Positions 33,481-46,394 of a stretch of DNA of 64,000 nucleotides are shown here, one piece after another. Below the pieces are notes generated by a model that was not told where the DNA came from, made no database searches, and worked only from the letters and a program-made list of their open reading frames with translations. The DNA comes from Echinarachnius parma (taxonomy: Eukaryota > Echinodermata > Echinoidea > Clypeasteroida > Echinarachniidae), in contig JBAMJV010005504.1 in NCBI GenBank assembly GCA_037951105.1, forward strand, positions 434,001-498,000. Reading direction: 5' to 3'. The position numbers and the translations under genes were made by a program. Positions within the stretch are counted from its first letter, which is position 1. Every line of letters begins with the position of its first letter.

Positions 33481-36371
33481 CTGCTCAAAGGCTCCACAAT
33501 GAAACCCTTTCCATCATTGAAATTCAGCACTCAGTTTATTTGTTTTTAAAACATGATACCAATTACGAGGTATGCTTGTGAAATTCCTTATTATCGTTTA
33601 ATAACTATTCTCTGCACCATATTATTGTGCCTGTCATAACTCGGATATAAAAATTAATGCATTTTTTCTATTCAAGTAACATGAAAATGTGAAGTTATTC
33701 ATTCCACTGTTTACATATCTTTTTCATTTCACCTTTGTTCCTTTTTATCGACTGTGACAAAAATACTGATATTCAAATAATGTATTTATTCTTGATTCAA
33801 GAGTTATATGAAAAATTTGACATAGGCAAATTCCTTTTTGTTTCAATTTGTATTCCCCCTATTTTGTGTGTTACATCTCTCAATATCCAAATAATGAATA
33901 CGACATGTAGCCATGCATGCCAGGTGAAAGTGAAAAATTAAGCACGGAATTGTACCCTGGAGCGGGCGGGAATTTAGCCCTCTCAATGTGAATCAATGTG
34001 AAGCCCATTGGGTTATATTCATACGAGATGTGAACATTGTAATCTGGGGGTTAAATCACTAAACACCCCACCCATCTGCACACGTCGTAAGTGATCAGAG
34101 CACGTGAAAATGAGAGGGAAAATGGCTGAATCCCCGCCGGGCCGCGCCGGGCTACCCCATCGGGAGCCAGTGTGGTCCTGCTGTATAATATCGTACAATT
34201 TGTTTTACTGATAGCGGTTTTCCAAGAAATTAAAATGGGTAATGGGGGGCTACCCTGCGATGCGTTGGTTCCACAGAGACGGGGGAATGTTAACCAACTA
34301 AAATGCTGGTCGTGCATGCATATATGACGTGCGGCTTATGTGTGAATATTTTTAGTAATTTCAAAATGAAAATGCGTTTGACAAATGAATGAAAATGTTA
34401 TATTGCCTTAATGGAAATGGCTTCGCTCATAATCTTTTGCAAGTTTGGCAGATTAAAGTTTTAAAATCGCATGTCATCAATCGATACATTTTCATATGTG
34501 ATAATGTGCAAATTAGTGTTCGAAAAAGATGTCACTTGATACTGTCAGGAATGACACGTGAACATATATTAATATAAATATTATACTAATTTGAACTAAA
34601 CAGAGTTAACAACGTATGATCAACTTGAGGAAAGTGTTTTAGATCAGGAAAAAGTAAAGTTTCAGGGGATTCATTCGACCCCAATAGTGAAAGTATCTTA
34701 TGGTTTTATTAAATGAATCATATATATGTGAAGAGATGTTAATAACAATATAATACAATGTCATTTGAATTCCCCTATAAACAATGATAAAAGCGACACA
34801 CAAGTGAACAATGCATGACAAACTTCCTGTCGATGCGTAGTCAGGAAAGTCAGGATGTCTGGATTCCCACTCCTTGTGATTATTATCAAATATTATATAC
34901 TGTAGATGTTTACAGGCGGGCTATGTTCCCCACAACAAACTAACAAAGTTAACACATCTGCACACTTTTAGCCTCCGAGCTCGATTAGAAATTGTGGCTT
35001 TTCGAAGGTATATGTTGACAAGTCATTGTGACGTCATAAATTTATAATCTCTCATTGGTTGCGCCTTGCAATATTTATACGCGCAAACTTTGATTACAAA
35101 ATTACCTCCAGCATGAGATCGTTTATAACACCTGATATCGATCCCTGTCGATAGCATCGCTATAATTGTTTGTCATATAGGTCTAAACAAAACATCTCCT
35201 GTATCGATATATTGCGGCTCTGAGAGGTGAGACATACCACTCTTCCGGTGTATATACTAAATTAAGTTGAAATCACGTGACCTTGTTTAGCCATGACTCG
35301 TATTTGACTAAGTCATTTAACATACTCACTTATTTTGGATTAAGAGCTTTATTTCTTTATCACTTTTCAGCAAGAATATAAAAGGTGTTACTTTGTAAGT
35401 GGTTCTGTATCGTAAAATATTTAGCTTTCTCACAGAATTCAAAAATCTCAATTTTATTTTAAATATCGGTGCTCAAGTAACATGCATCTTCTGTATTAAA
35501 CCTATCTATGGGATTAAAAAAAAAATCTTTTGCACGAAATTCTTGCAACGATCTGATAATTGACGTTATACTGTCATACGTCTTTCGTCTTCGGTGAAAT
35601 AATGAGACTGATTGATATCATTTCTGTTTGGCGGCATTTCATCTCCTAAGTCATGCGAAAAGAAGACGAGTTTTATGTCTGTCAGTCCGGCATCAACTGA
35701 TAAACGAGATATGTCGGACCACGGTGGGACTTTTTCATAAAGAAAGACGAGTGGATATGCCAAAAACTAGCTAAATTGGGAGCCATTTTGCATGCGTTTT
35801 CGATTGATGACAATATTAAAAATCAAGGGTCAATCATGTGAACATTTGCCCCGACTACATTTTACGAAATATATATGATACAATAGGAACGTAAACGAGA
35901 CAGGAAATGTTTATATTTTGTTTCGGTATATATTTTATCTATATCGAATAATAGGGATTTTATTTTTTATATCTTTTATTTTCATTTCACTTTTACACAG
36001 GCTTTCTATCTACAAAGTTAAAATGTAGCATTTTGCTAATTCCTCAACAATATTACCAGGTACCACATTCAGGGCTGTAAGAGTCATCATCCAGATATAA
36101 AGTATGGTTTACAACTCAACAGGTCCAAACTGATCATCTCATTATTAATAACTTATCAGCATCGATTAAAAACGCCGCGCGCCAAAACTTCGCGAATCTT
36201 TCAAGCAGATGGTGCATGATCACCAAAATATACTGCGAAATTTAAAGAGCACAATTTTCCGAGAAAGTATTTTTATTTGATGAAATTAAAGCAAGCTTGA
36301 TCATCTCTTCAACAGTAGTGAGTCCCCTTTTTCAGAATTGCCCGAACTCTCATCAGTGGCATAATTATAGT
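33481..36371. other. No gene confidently recognised
   Basis: AT-rich 2.9 kb. A CRE-like TGACGTCA is at 35029-35036. A minus-strand open frame of 65 codons from an ATG (35566-35763, MAYPLVFLYEKVPPWSDISR...) has a plausible protein look but no family I recognise and no clear splice context. Confidence 0.4.
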
Positions 36372-36682
36372 CAAGGGGGTGTTTCACAAAGATTCTAAGT
36401 CGAGCTTAACTCAAAGTTTGAGCCCCAAATTATGGAAAGTCATTTGTAGCCTTGGAGTTAAACATATATTTTTCAAAGGCAAAAACTACAAGTATTGGAA
36501 GACTTCCAACAAAAAATATATAAATGATTGAATTGCTCCTTGATAATAACATATATAACTGTTTTCAATAAAAATGTATATGCATTTTAAAATAACTGTT
36601 CCATCAATTTTACCCCCCCAAAAACGGCTTTCCATAATTGTTATGTCCAACTTCAACATAACAACTTAGTGAAACACCCCAG
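36372..36682. mobile_element. hAT-like MITE with GGGGTGTTTCAC ends
   Basis: Left CAAGGGGGTGTTTCACAAAG; right inverse GTGAAACACCCC followed by AGG. Further inward ATTATGGAAAG pairs with CTTTCCATAAT. No matching 8-bp duplication could be read, so assignment to hAT rests on the terminal sequence only. Confidence 0.6.
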
Positions 36683-36714
36683 GTTTAATATTGTTTATAA
36701 CATATAACTATAAT

Positions 36715-36940
36715 GGATGATCCAGGACATTATATTACTAGTGACCGGGTCATACTAACCAGAACTATATAGACGGATTGATTTGATAAGAAAATGAAAC
36801 ATTTATAATATATCCGGTGGCACATGACAACCATCTATCGGGTAGTGAAATAAGACAGATGTGAAACGGTTTAACCGGTTACTGTTCTTTCTCTGTCTTT
36901 TTAGTCTTGACTAAAGTTATGCCTTTGATGAGAATTCGGG
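36715..36940. mobile_element. Right-half copy of the 1453-1951 foldback MITE
   Basis: Starts GGATGATCCAGGACATTATA, exactly at the centre of the full copy, and runs to TTTGATGAGAATTCGGG. It contains CCGGTGGCACATG, GTGAAACGGTTTAAC and GACTAAAGTTATGCC. The left arm is absent. Confidence 0.85.
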
Positions 36941-37055
36941 TCAATGTCTTTATTTAATATTTGTTTTACTTTCTATAGGCCTATACTTAGCTGGGTTTAA
37001 AAGTTGTGTGTGAACGCGTGTGTGCTGTTAGCTGAGTATGAATGTGTTTGTTGTT

Positions 37056-37220
<165 letters not shown>

Positions 37221-37959
37221 TCGTGCGTGTGTGTGCGTTAAGCGTGTGTATACGTTGGCGAATGCACATGCACAGGATCGCACATTTTATATAATTTTAT
37301 AAACTTCGAACATGTGTCTATGGTTCGTTTTCCCTTTAACTCGTATAAACATGTTGCGATGTTACTGTCGAATAACTAGGTCTCGTTTCGTCCTTCTGAC
37401 CTTATATTCCAATTCCTATGATCCTTCTTTGTGTCCACACAACACATCTGTAATCCCTATTATCGGGTACAATATCGGGTGGATCTTACACGGCGTCCAC
37501 ACAGCAAATAAAATGTATGTCCTGTGTATAAGATAAATTATGCGTTGGTCCAACTTTACGTTCACACAACACATTGGTTTTCTATTTGGGATTGGAGCAG
37601 GCCCGGGTTTTGGAGGGCGAATCCGATTCGGGACGCAGAACTCTTGATCACGTATGAATACATAGGCCTAACACCAAAACTTGATCGCCCGATGTTTTGA
37701 CATTTCTGTTATTTTTGCAAGGAGAGATGGGAAGACCCATAAAGCAGGAGGATATTTATTTTCTTATGATATCATCATCTCGCAAGTTATGATTTTCCCA
37801 CGTGTTTTGTGACAATCATCATTCATATTAATATACCCAATCCGACTACAACATTATCATCACCAATATTGATATTGATATATTGTTGTTGGTATCATTA
37901 AGCATGTATATATTTACTTAATGCATTAGTGCATTACTTATATAGTGCATTACTTAGTG
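37221..37959. other. No gene recognised
   Basis: Unique-looking sequence without an exon or repeat I can name. Confidence 0.45.
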
Positions 37960-38075
37960 CTAGATTGACAGAATCGTTTTGAGGCGTTGGCCGGTGTGAG
38001 TCTCGAATCTACAATCTTCCGCACCGCAGTATAAGTCGCTCTAACCAATGTGCCAAGACGCCTTTGCACTACTGC
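37960..38075 (-). other. tRNA-like sequence (SINE head or tRNA pseudogene)
   Basis: On the minus strand, GGCGTCTTGGCACATTGGTT followed by AGAGCGACTT looks like a tRNA 5' half with box A, and TAGATTCGAGACTC resembles box B, then CAACGCC partly pairs with GGCGT. The T stem does not pair well, so a functional tRNA is unlikely. Confidence 0.45.
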
Positions 38076-38091
38076 TGCCAAATATGTTACA

Positions 38092-38880
38092 GGGGTAACC
38101 TCGCTATTCATAAGAGTCATTATTCATAACGGGTCGCTATTCATAACGTTATAGTTCCCTATATTTAAAGGACTACTATTCATAAAACGAAAAAGGGGTC
38201 GCTATTCATACCGACATAAGGACTTCTAATCATAATAATTATAATAATATACTCGATTAGCGCCTAATATGACTGATAGTCATCTCTACGCACTTTGCAA
38301 TTATATTATTACCCCGGTCACAGGATACAATGCAAACCAGCACACATTGTGTGCACCATCTCCACTCCCTGGGGAGCATACTTTCCAAGCGGCATGGACA
38401 TTAAGAAGATCCTTCACATAAAGGCTTTAACCTCCTACCGGGTCCCCATTTATACGCCTGGGTAGAGAGCAGCAACTGTGGACAAACGCGGTGGACAGGG
38501 AATCTCATGATTGAAAAGCGCGCGCTCTACCAATCTTGCCACACCGCATCCACATAAGGGTCGCTACTCATAATGCAGAGGAAGGGTCGTTATTCATAAT
38601 TTACATTGAGGGTCACTACTATTACAAGGGTCGCTATTCATAATACGAAATCAGGGTGGCAAATAATGAAAAAATAACAGGATGGCTTACGATCCTTTCC
38701 TTTCATTATGAATAGCGACCCTGATTTCGTGTTATGAATAGCGACCCTTATGAGTAGTGACCCTCAATGTGAATTATGAATTGCAACCCTTTGAGAGGAT
38801 TATACAATAATAACGACTCTTTTATTAGATTATGAATAGCGACTCTAATGAACGACGACCCTTATGATGCAAAGCGAGGG
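38092..38880. mobile_element. Foldback locus FB2: inverted arrays of a 16-bp repeat
   Basis: GGGTCGCTATTCATAA and variants recur in forward orientation at 38100-38235 and 38553-38655, and in reverse (TTATGAATAGCGACCC) at 38703-38870. A SINE (38233-38551) splits the left arm. Architecture and unit length are those of FB1 at 4608-5917. Confidence 0.8.
38233..38551 (-). mobile_element. tRNA-derived SINE, copy 3, inside FB2
   Basis: Contains ACTCGATTAGCGCCTAATAT, TATTATTACCCCGGTCACAG, CACACATTGTGTGCACCATC, CTGGGTAGAGAGCAGCAACT and the tRNA-like head GCGCGCTCTACCAATCTTGC in reverse. Box B is damaged. Confidence 0.85.
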
Positions 38881-39050
38881 GAAACAAGCCCACATATTTA
38901 CCCCTTTATCTGCCACAGCCCACGACCTGCATTTGTGGCCGTTCAGTGGAGTAGGCCTACTGTGCGTCACGAGAAAGATGTTATAACTAGGGGTCACCGT
39001 CATGCCATAAAATCACATTAACCCTGAAAAAATGTGAACATGTAGCGTTA

Positions 39051-39990
39051 AGCAGTCATTATCTATATTTGGGAAACAATACCGCGTTGCAGTTCGTGAG
39101 ATGATAACTTGAAAGGGGATGGACATTTACTTTGTATATGTCCATATTTTAGAGAGAAGACGTTTTCACTCATACTCATAGCTCGACCCCACGAGGTGTG
39201 ACCACCCATGCAACTGTGTATATACCTATCGACACGAATGTATGTTATCATTTACCCGAAGGGGGGTTAGGATGTTAGGAACCCCCAACACACATAACAC
39301 CTACCACCATGATTTATGCCATTATTAACATGATTAATGACTAGGCGCTAAAAAGAATGACCCACGATTAAAGTGATCCATTAACTTTGTACAATTTCAA
39401 CCAAAATCACTTGGAGCTTTCCCACTTTTCTTGTACCTTGTATGGCTTATGGTAACGGAATAATGAAAAGGGTTTTGATTTTTCAAATGTCTCCATAATC
39501 ATGGATATATTTAGGATTGAATTTGAGAGCGTCTATAGACGGTTTCCGACCGTAGTCAGGAGTATCTGAAATCGGATACTCAATCGTCCATAGTATCCGA
39601 ATTCGGATACTTTACGCGAACGATCGGGATCATATCAGACATTGATTTTTGATAGGTCAACTTTTCCCCTTTTCCATGACATTCTCACATATCATTCTCA
39701 AGAAACTTACAATGAAATTGGTAGATGATCTAAGTCTCAAGCATTACTTTTGGGGGAAAATATAAAGTTAAGGATCACTTTAACTTTCATAATTGGAGGG
39801 TTAAGTGGTCATTATCTACATTGTGAAACAATTTCACCGCTAAATGACCGTGATGAATGGATAATGACAGTTGACAGGAAGACATTTGATCTCTGCTTCT
39901 TTGGGGAGGAGGGTTTCCAATCACCACTTATCTCCCCCGAGCCGTGACCACCCATGTACACACATCATCACGAATGTTTGTTATCATCTG
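39051..39990. repeat. Diverged direct duplication flanking a TA5 MITE
   Basis: 39051-39250 and 39803-39990 share GTTAAG(C/T)(A/G)GTCATTATCTA, AAACAAT..CACCGC-like words, GTGACCACCCATG and CACGAATGT(A/T)TGTTATCAT. The copies are well diverged, so the duplication is old. Confidence 0.6.
39368..39783 (+). mobile_element. TA5 MITE, complete reference copy
   Basis: TTAAAGTGATCCATTAACTT at the left and its inverse AAGTTAAGGATCACTTTAA at the right, 416 bp. No protein. The centre carries the TATCCGAATTCGGATA palindrome at about 39594-39609. Confidence 0.85.
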
Positions 39991-40251
39991 CCGATAGGGT
40001 GTTGGTAATGTGCCCCATGTGTCATGATCACCAAACCTCCTCCATGGACATCGTTCTCCGCCTCCTCCTGCCCATACTCGTCTTTCTCCAATTTCCAACA
40101 CCTTAATTAAACATAATCCTTTTTATCGCCTTCTTGCTCCCCTTTCTTTTTTTTCTTTTTTTCTTCTTCTTCCTCCCCGGGTCATCTTTAATTATTATCA
40201 CCACAGATAAAATAAAGATGATACACACATATTTTGTTATGCAAGGGCGAC

Positions 40252-40512
40252 TACAGCTTCTCAAAAGTGTGCGTGTCGGGGGGGGGGGTGGGAGGGGTGT
40301 CACCCTTCCACTGTAGGGAGCGTTGCATTTTCTTGCTTGAAATTGCTTGCTTGAGATTTGGTGCATACCTAAACAGAAGCTATGTAATCTAACATAAATA
40401 ATGTATACATATAAGAACAAGAGGGGTAGGGGAGGGGGGAAAACATTCCCATCCACTTTCAAATGGAGGACATATCCCACCCCACCCCGACCCCCGCCTG
40501 TTGACGCCCATG
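40252..40512. mobile_element. hAT-type MITE, sister of 28252-28563
   Basis: Ends CAAGGGCGACTAC and GTTGACGCCCATG. Shares CTTCTCAAAAGTG, CACTGTAGGGAGC, TTTGGTGCATA and CCCCCGCCTGTTGACGCCCA with the sister copy. Target duplication not conserved. Confidence 0.75.
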
Positions 40513-41659
40513 CCCAAATGGGTGACAATTATACTCTTATGAATCACCCAGCCTATCAACCCACAGCTTATCGAGGGCCATTTCTTAGGCTACCATCCCC
40601 ACAACTGACCGAGGGCCATTGATATGGAGTATTTGACACGTTTAGATAGGCAGATGTATATCTGCTCTAAAATTTGAAATGCAATCTTTGGTTTGTTGTC
40701 TTCCGACACAGAATGTGTTGTTTTTGAGGTGTCACTCTGGAGGTAATGTTAACACGGGTCCGTTTACCTGCTGAATGCTGCTTAAAGATGTAACATTCTT
40801 TATGTCACATTTTCAACTCTATTATTGTACCTGACAAATATCGGTCTCTTATTACCAGTATGCAGCTTTTATTTGTTTTCATATTTTGACCTTTCAAGTG
40901 AAATTTAAGAGCATTAAATCTCGCTTCGAAGTTTTATTTTCACATCGCAATCTTTTTATTGAATGTTCCTTTTAAACGATTACAGCAAGTTGTATGGACG
41001 CATTATGTATCAATGAATATTCACACAATACCATTTGGTCAGAAAGTAAATCAAAAGCATCATGAAATATACAGGGATAATTCGGCTTTGAAAAAGCTTC
41101 GTTTAAAAATGAATATTTAAATCTATACGGATTTGAATAAAGATTCGTGCATTTCAACTAATGAGACAGAATCGAAATAAAAATTCTAATAAATAAATAA
41201 ATTGTATCTTCAGGGCACTTATAAGGAATTATGGATATGTAGTTTACACGCCTTGAGCCATATGTGTGTTCGCTATGTTAAATCTGATGTCAAAAATAAA
41301 CAACGACGGAGACGACAGTTTATAAAATAAACCAAACCCCAAAGCATTCCACTAAAGGCTCGAGTATACTATAGCTACGACGACGCAGACTGCAATTTAC
41401 GAAATGAAACGAACCCCAGAGCATAATATATACCACCGGGATTGTGTAAACAAAACTTCAAAAATACTATACGAGTTACACCTGTGGTGATTTTGCTGGG
41501 AGAAAATATTAATGACGGCGGAATTAGCAGCAATAACGAAATTGTGACCTCGGGGCAAATACTTGACCTCTCCTGAAGTCAAGGGTCAAAGGTCGTGTAA
41601 GCAGAATTCACACAAACTGTCATGGGTAATTATTTCATGCGTAACGATCAACTAACGAT
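40513..41659. other. No gene recognised
   Basis: Includes two diverged segments near 41318-41350 and 41398-41430 sharing ACCCCA(A/G)AGCAT; nothing else recognised. Confidence 0.4.
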
Positions 41660-42261
41660 CAACTTTATCAACAAATGACTAAGTAAAAAGTCTGTTTCAA
41701 AAAGAGCCGTTCAAACTCAAGAGGGCGCTCTCTAAACACTCATCGGTTTTTTAACCATTTTAAATAAAATATTGTGCATGTAATGTTTTGTTGAAATCGT
41801 GATAGATAGAGAGATAATCAACAACTATTTAAAAACCTATTTTGTAAATTTTGGAAAAGAGGAAGCATTAAAACAAAAAATTAACGGCTGGTTCATCGGT
41901 TTTTTTAACCATTTTAAATAAAATATTGTGCATGTAATGTTTTGTTGAAATCGTGATAGATAGAGAGATAATCAACAACTATTTAAAAACCTCTTTTGTA
42001 AATTTTTGAAAAGAGGAAGCATTAAAACAAAAAATTAGCGGCTGGTTCAAAATGATCGAATAATTGTGGGGCCCCACAATTATTACAAATGGTTATGTTT
42101 ATGGATATTTCAGGCATTTCTGAACCGATTTTGATAAAATAAAGTTTATTCTGTCATTAAAATTGTATGCTTTTTCTAATTTGACACTCAGTTTTCCATT
42201 ATCTCACAACAAAATGATTTTGTGTAGCGCCCTCTATACCAAAACTCAACTACCCCTTTAA
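41660..42261 (-). mobile_element. TA1 MITE (g) with internal 153-bp duplication
   Basis: Reverse copy ending ACTCAACTACCCCTTTAA at 42261; the other terminus is missing. A 153-bp segment starting CATCGGTTTTTTAACC is present twice (from 41741 and 41894), almost identical, so the duplication is recent. Perfect central palindrome at about 42056-42083 around GGGGCCCC. Confidence 0.9.
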
Positions 42262-44695
42262 TTCAGTTTATAGCCAATTATATGATCGTACATACTATAC
42301 TTGTGGTTTATATAAAAACTAGTTCATCTCAAATCACTGTTTCCAAAACAAAGATTCTTCCTAAAAAACAGTTTCATCGATAAGATAAACATTTGGATAA
42401 CCATGAAAACTACCCCAAACGTTTCGTTTCACTTAAATTCACGACCCCTGATGACAATAATAAACATGATGGCGATTTTTATTTATTATCGGGACCTTTA
42501 CTCTGAGACTAGCCTGAAACCACCTCTATATAGAGCACGATAACTGTCCAAACCTTGGAGATTCGTTGGCTTAGATATCTTCCAGTCATTGGATAGCCTG
42601 AGCTCAATGCTTATGGGACGTTACCTATTATTATTATCATTTTAATACAAATACAGACATAATCATGATAATGATGCATTAAATGGTGTTTTAAGTTTTA
42701 AATTGCATTTGAATTACAATGATATGTGAACTTCACAGATACGTGGGTAAAATACATATTCATATAAAGTAAAAAGGTTAATTGAAAAGCAATTGAAACA
42801 ATTGCAAAAATTGAAAAGAATTCAAAGAAACGTGGTCCATAAACAAGTAAATACCATTGATACAAAATATAAATCTCAAACACGTTGTTCCGATGGAATT
42901 TGGCAAACGTAAATTGTTACTTTTTATCATCTGAACCTCTTCTTAAAACTCCATTATTAAGTCATGTTGTAAATCTAACTAAAACTGACAACCGTTATAA
43001 TGTAAACGTCTCATAACAACGATCAATATGAATTATAGAACCCTCCCATCTCCACTAATCGGCTAACTGTCTGGGGTATTTCTCCCTCTTAGATATTTAC
43101 TTTCCTCCTGTATCACCCACCTAAAAAACCTCGTCAATGTTTTCTTCCTGGATTACAGTATGTTCTGCACGTCAAGCTAACAAATGGTTCATGGGAATCA
43201 TGGGGTTCTCGGAGGCAATGGGTCGATACAAATAATAACAACACAGCCAAAATACAGGTATCAAGTCAAGAAATTGTCTTCAATCCTGTAGCGCAATCTC
43301 AATGAGATGCAACTGATACAATACGGTATATGATATTTTAGTTTGTTTAGAATACTCGTCTTACATTTACCCTTTCGATTACTAGTAGATGATAGCTATA
43401 AAATGCTTCATATAAAACTGAATTATCTAAGACAGGCATGTCGTAACGTTGACAATAATATTTGAACTATTCTTCATCTCTCTCCTGCACCGACCTTCTT
43501 CCGTTCATCTCTGAAATCCCTTAAACTACACACAAAACGCCGCTAGACAAAACGTATACAAAATAACTCATAATTCAAAGTAAATTTTCACTCAAATTAT
43601 GATTTCATTGTCTGGAACAAAGCAAGAATTATGGTCAATAAAATGGCTTTCATGTCGCGTAATTTTCGCCGGGGGAAAAGCGTATAATATGATTCATTAT
43701 TCACCGAAGAGTTGGGAATGGTCTCATGATCATTACTCACAAACGAGCAGGAAAAGACTTTGTTCTTTGACAAAAAGTTGTGAGTATAGTTTTTTTTAAA
43801 TATTTTAGTAAGAAAATGAGTTTCATGTCTTGTGATTTTTGCCAGGGGACAAACATATGATTCATTATTCGCCGGAAAAGTTTGAAAGGGGCCTGTTACA
43901 AGAAGTTAAAAAATAATTTCGACAAATTTTAGGAGGAGCTCACAAATTGGACGCCACGGAGTCTCGCTGGCCCGTTCATGTCGTGACCCCTACCGTCTAC
44001 CGACTCTTGTAAGCTACTACAACTACTGCTATCCAAACAAAAAATTGCAACCCAGCTTCCATATTTCTTTCATGAAAAATGGCTCTCTAAATTTGTGATT
44101 GATCGCAGGGGCCCTATACGTTCAACATTATCATAAAGCTTTCTCTACTTCATGCTTGGACGTTGGATCACCTACGGACGCATGGACAAACAAACCTCCA
44201 CGATGTACAGACATTGAATCCTCTAAGTTCTTTTCACTCTCTACTATACTCCCCCACAATAAAGTGGCCGGAGTTATTCTGTTTTTCTTCTTGTATTTTT
44301 CCTCTTCGGTTTCTACTTCATCGTTTGAAAAACATATTTTGTTAATTCCTTCTTCTTGGGCCAAAATAAAAACTTCAAAATTAAAGCTCCATTTAAATCT
44401 TTGAATATTTCCATATATTTCTTTATACGTTTTAAATGCTCAATATACATATTTAATTTCTCTTTCTCTTGTCTTTGTTTATTGTTCAACCCTCTACCGA
44501 TTACTGACTGCTATAATTATAATTTAGATGCATTCAAAAAGAGGATTTTAATTTAAAGTTATATGACCAGCTTTATAATGTTTATTTACAGATCAGTCAA
44601 AACATATGTATTTGGTTGATTGACACAAATTCGCTCTTGTTAGGCCCGTGATTAAACCACTGACCTTTCTCTGATTGATCATACTCAGTGGCGTG
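42262..44695. other. No gene confidently recognised
   Basis: 43638-43715 and 43814-43883 are diverged direct repeats (TTTCATGTC, GATTCATTATTC, CCGAA/CCGGAA). An unrecognised minus-strand open stretch of roughly 110 codons ends at 44131; it is Lys/Glu-rich in the middle and has no convincing ATG or splice signals. Confidence 0.4.
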
Positions 44696-44940
44696 GCTGG
44701 GGGGGGGGGGGGTCATGGGAGGCAGTTGCTCCCCCTCCCTCCCCACCACAAGTGGAGATTCTTACCGCTTTCCGCTTCCTACAATGTTGGGATAATACAT
44801 AGCAAGGTGTTATATGAAATGAGTCATGGTGCAATGTGTTTCTCTATTTAATTTAGAATGACACTGCCTCCATTTATATGGCCAATCTCGCCCCTCCCCT
44901 CATTTTGACCACCTCTGGTTTGATCCTGGTTATGCCACTG
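44696..44940. mobile_element. hAT-like MITE with CAGTGGC ends
   Basis: Left CAGTGGCGTGGCTGGGGG and right CCTGGTTATGCCACTG form inverted ends; CAGTGGCGTAGC-type ends are common in hAT MITEs. The 8-bp flanks do not match. Confidence 0.6.
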
Positions 44941-45599
44941 CATCTGCCCTCGAATGAACAAGAGAAAATGACTCGTATTTCCAAGTACATATTGAAAGCT
45001 TTGCCATGTAGAAACTGGGCTAAGAATACTTAACCTAGATTTCTAAAATTACATGGCATATTTTCTTTGTATATGTCTTTAATATCGCTGTATTACGTCC
45101 TTGCGTCGAATAAAAGAATATTATTGATCACGTTTTGCAATTCATTCAGAACTTTAAAACAGTAATCAAACCATATTAGTTTTTGGTTACGCTTGTCTAT
45201 GTTTGTGTGTATGATTCACTGCATGTGCTGTTATTAGTATGTGTTAATGTTTGTTTGTGCGTGTATGTGTAAGTGTGCTTTTATATCTCGTGGGTGCGTG
45301 TGTATATGTACATCGTATTTGATTGTGGGTATAAATGTATGTTTGTGTAACATTTTAGTGCAATTAACCCTCTGAGCGCCAAGTTAATTTTCAAGAATCC
45401 ACTTGAGTCGGTTCTTTAGACAAGTTTACATGAGCTTTATTTTGTATTCATCTATAATGAACTAGTGGTCAAGCGCCTCCCCGCGACGCCGTGCGTGCGC
45501 GCAAAATGATCATCGAGTGGTCGGTTTGTTTATTCATAATTATATGATGCATACAGTAATCTCTTGTGCTCTGAGTCTTTTCGATGAGCGTATCATCGC
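44941..45599. other. No gene recognised
   Basis: Contains a loose GT-rich stretch at 45195-45360 and a GC-richer patch at 45470-45520. Confidence 0.4.
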
Positions 45600-45854
45600 C
45601 AGAGAGTTGTTTATATACAGTTATATGATACCGAGCCCGGCGGAGAGGGGCGAACGGGCAGTGAATTTAGGCCCAATGTCAGCGGCGTGCTGGCGGCGTG
45701 CAGAGTCTCAACTGATATTTCTGCATATAACAATACTAAGATTCGGATTTTACCACACAAGCTTCTCTTTTTATACTATTTCAATAACATTGATCAAATA
45801 ATTTAGCCAATATATGCTTTTGTTAACTTTCCCAATACTGTTATTTGGCATTAA
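45600..45854 (+). mobile_element. TA3 element, 3' part (copy 1)
   Basis: Matches the right half of TA3 copy 2 (46968-47455): GGTGCGAACGGGCGGTGG-like, GATATTTCTG, GATTCGGATTTTACCAC and CTTTCCCAATACTGTTATT. It ends at the same TTAA where TA1 copy (h) begins. The left limit is unclear. Confidence 0.65.
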
Positions 45855-46394
45855 AGGGGTAGTTTAGTTTTGGTAGAGAGGGCGCTACACATCACAATTT
45901 TTTTGTGAGGTAATGAAAAACTGAGTGTCGAATTTGAGAGAACATGCAATTTTAATGGCAGAATAAACGTTATTTGGTCAAAATCGACCCAGAAATGACT
46001 GAAATATCAATAAAGATATCTGATCTTATAATTATTTGGGGCCCAAATAATTATATGATTTTTTCAAAAAATTTAAAAAATGCTTGCACTTTTTCAAAAA
46101 TTTTCAAAAGCGTTTTTTAAATAGTTGTTGATGATCTCTCTATTTAATCATTATTTCAATAAAACATCACATGCATAATTTTGTATGAAAAATGGTTGAA
46201 ACCAATGTCTTTTTAGAAAGCGCCCTCTTGTGTTTTAATAGCTCTTTTTGAATGATAACGGGCTTTTTACTTAGTCGTTTGTAATTTTGTATACCTTTTG
46301 GAGCATGGTGGAGGTATAACTTTTAGTTTATAATGTTACTGTCCAGGTTTGGTTACTAAAGTTCAGCCTTACCAAAACTGTACTACCCCTTTAA
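45851..46394 (+). mobile_element. TA1 MITE (h), complete
   Basis: TTAAAGGGGTAGTTTAG to GTACTACCCCTTTAA, 544 bp, short 3' form. Central palindrome 46028-46054 with arms ATAATTATTTGGG and CCCAAATAATTAT around one G. Confidence 0.92.

Noticed and set aside
35566-35763. 65-codon minus-strand frame with a protein-like look
   Set aside because: No family recognised, no clear donor site, and no neighbouring exon; chance remains the simplest explanation. RNA-seq would settle it.
44131-44420. Open minus-strand stretch of roughly 110 codons, Lys/Glu-rich
   Set aside because: No recognisable domain, no convincing ATG or splice signals, low-complexity composition.
45361-45390. TTAACCCTCTGAGCGCC as a possible piggyBac end
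   Set aside because: No inverted partner end was found in the expected direction.
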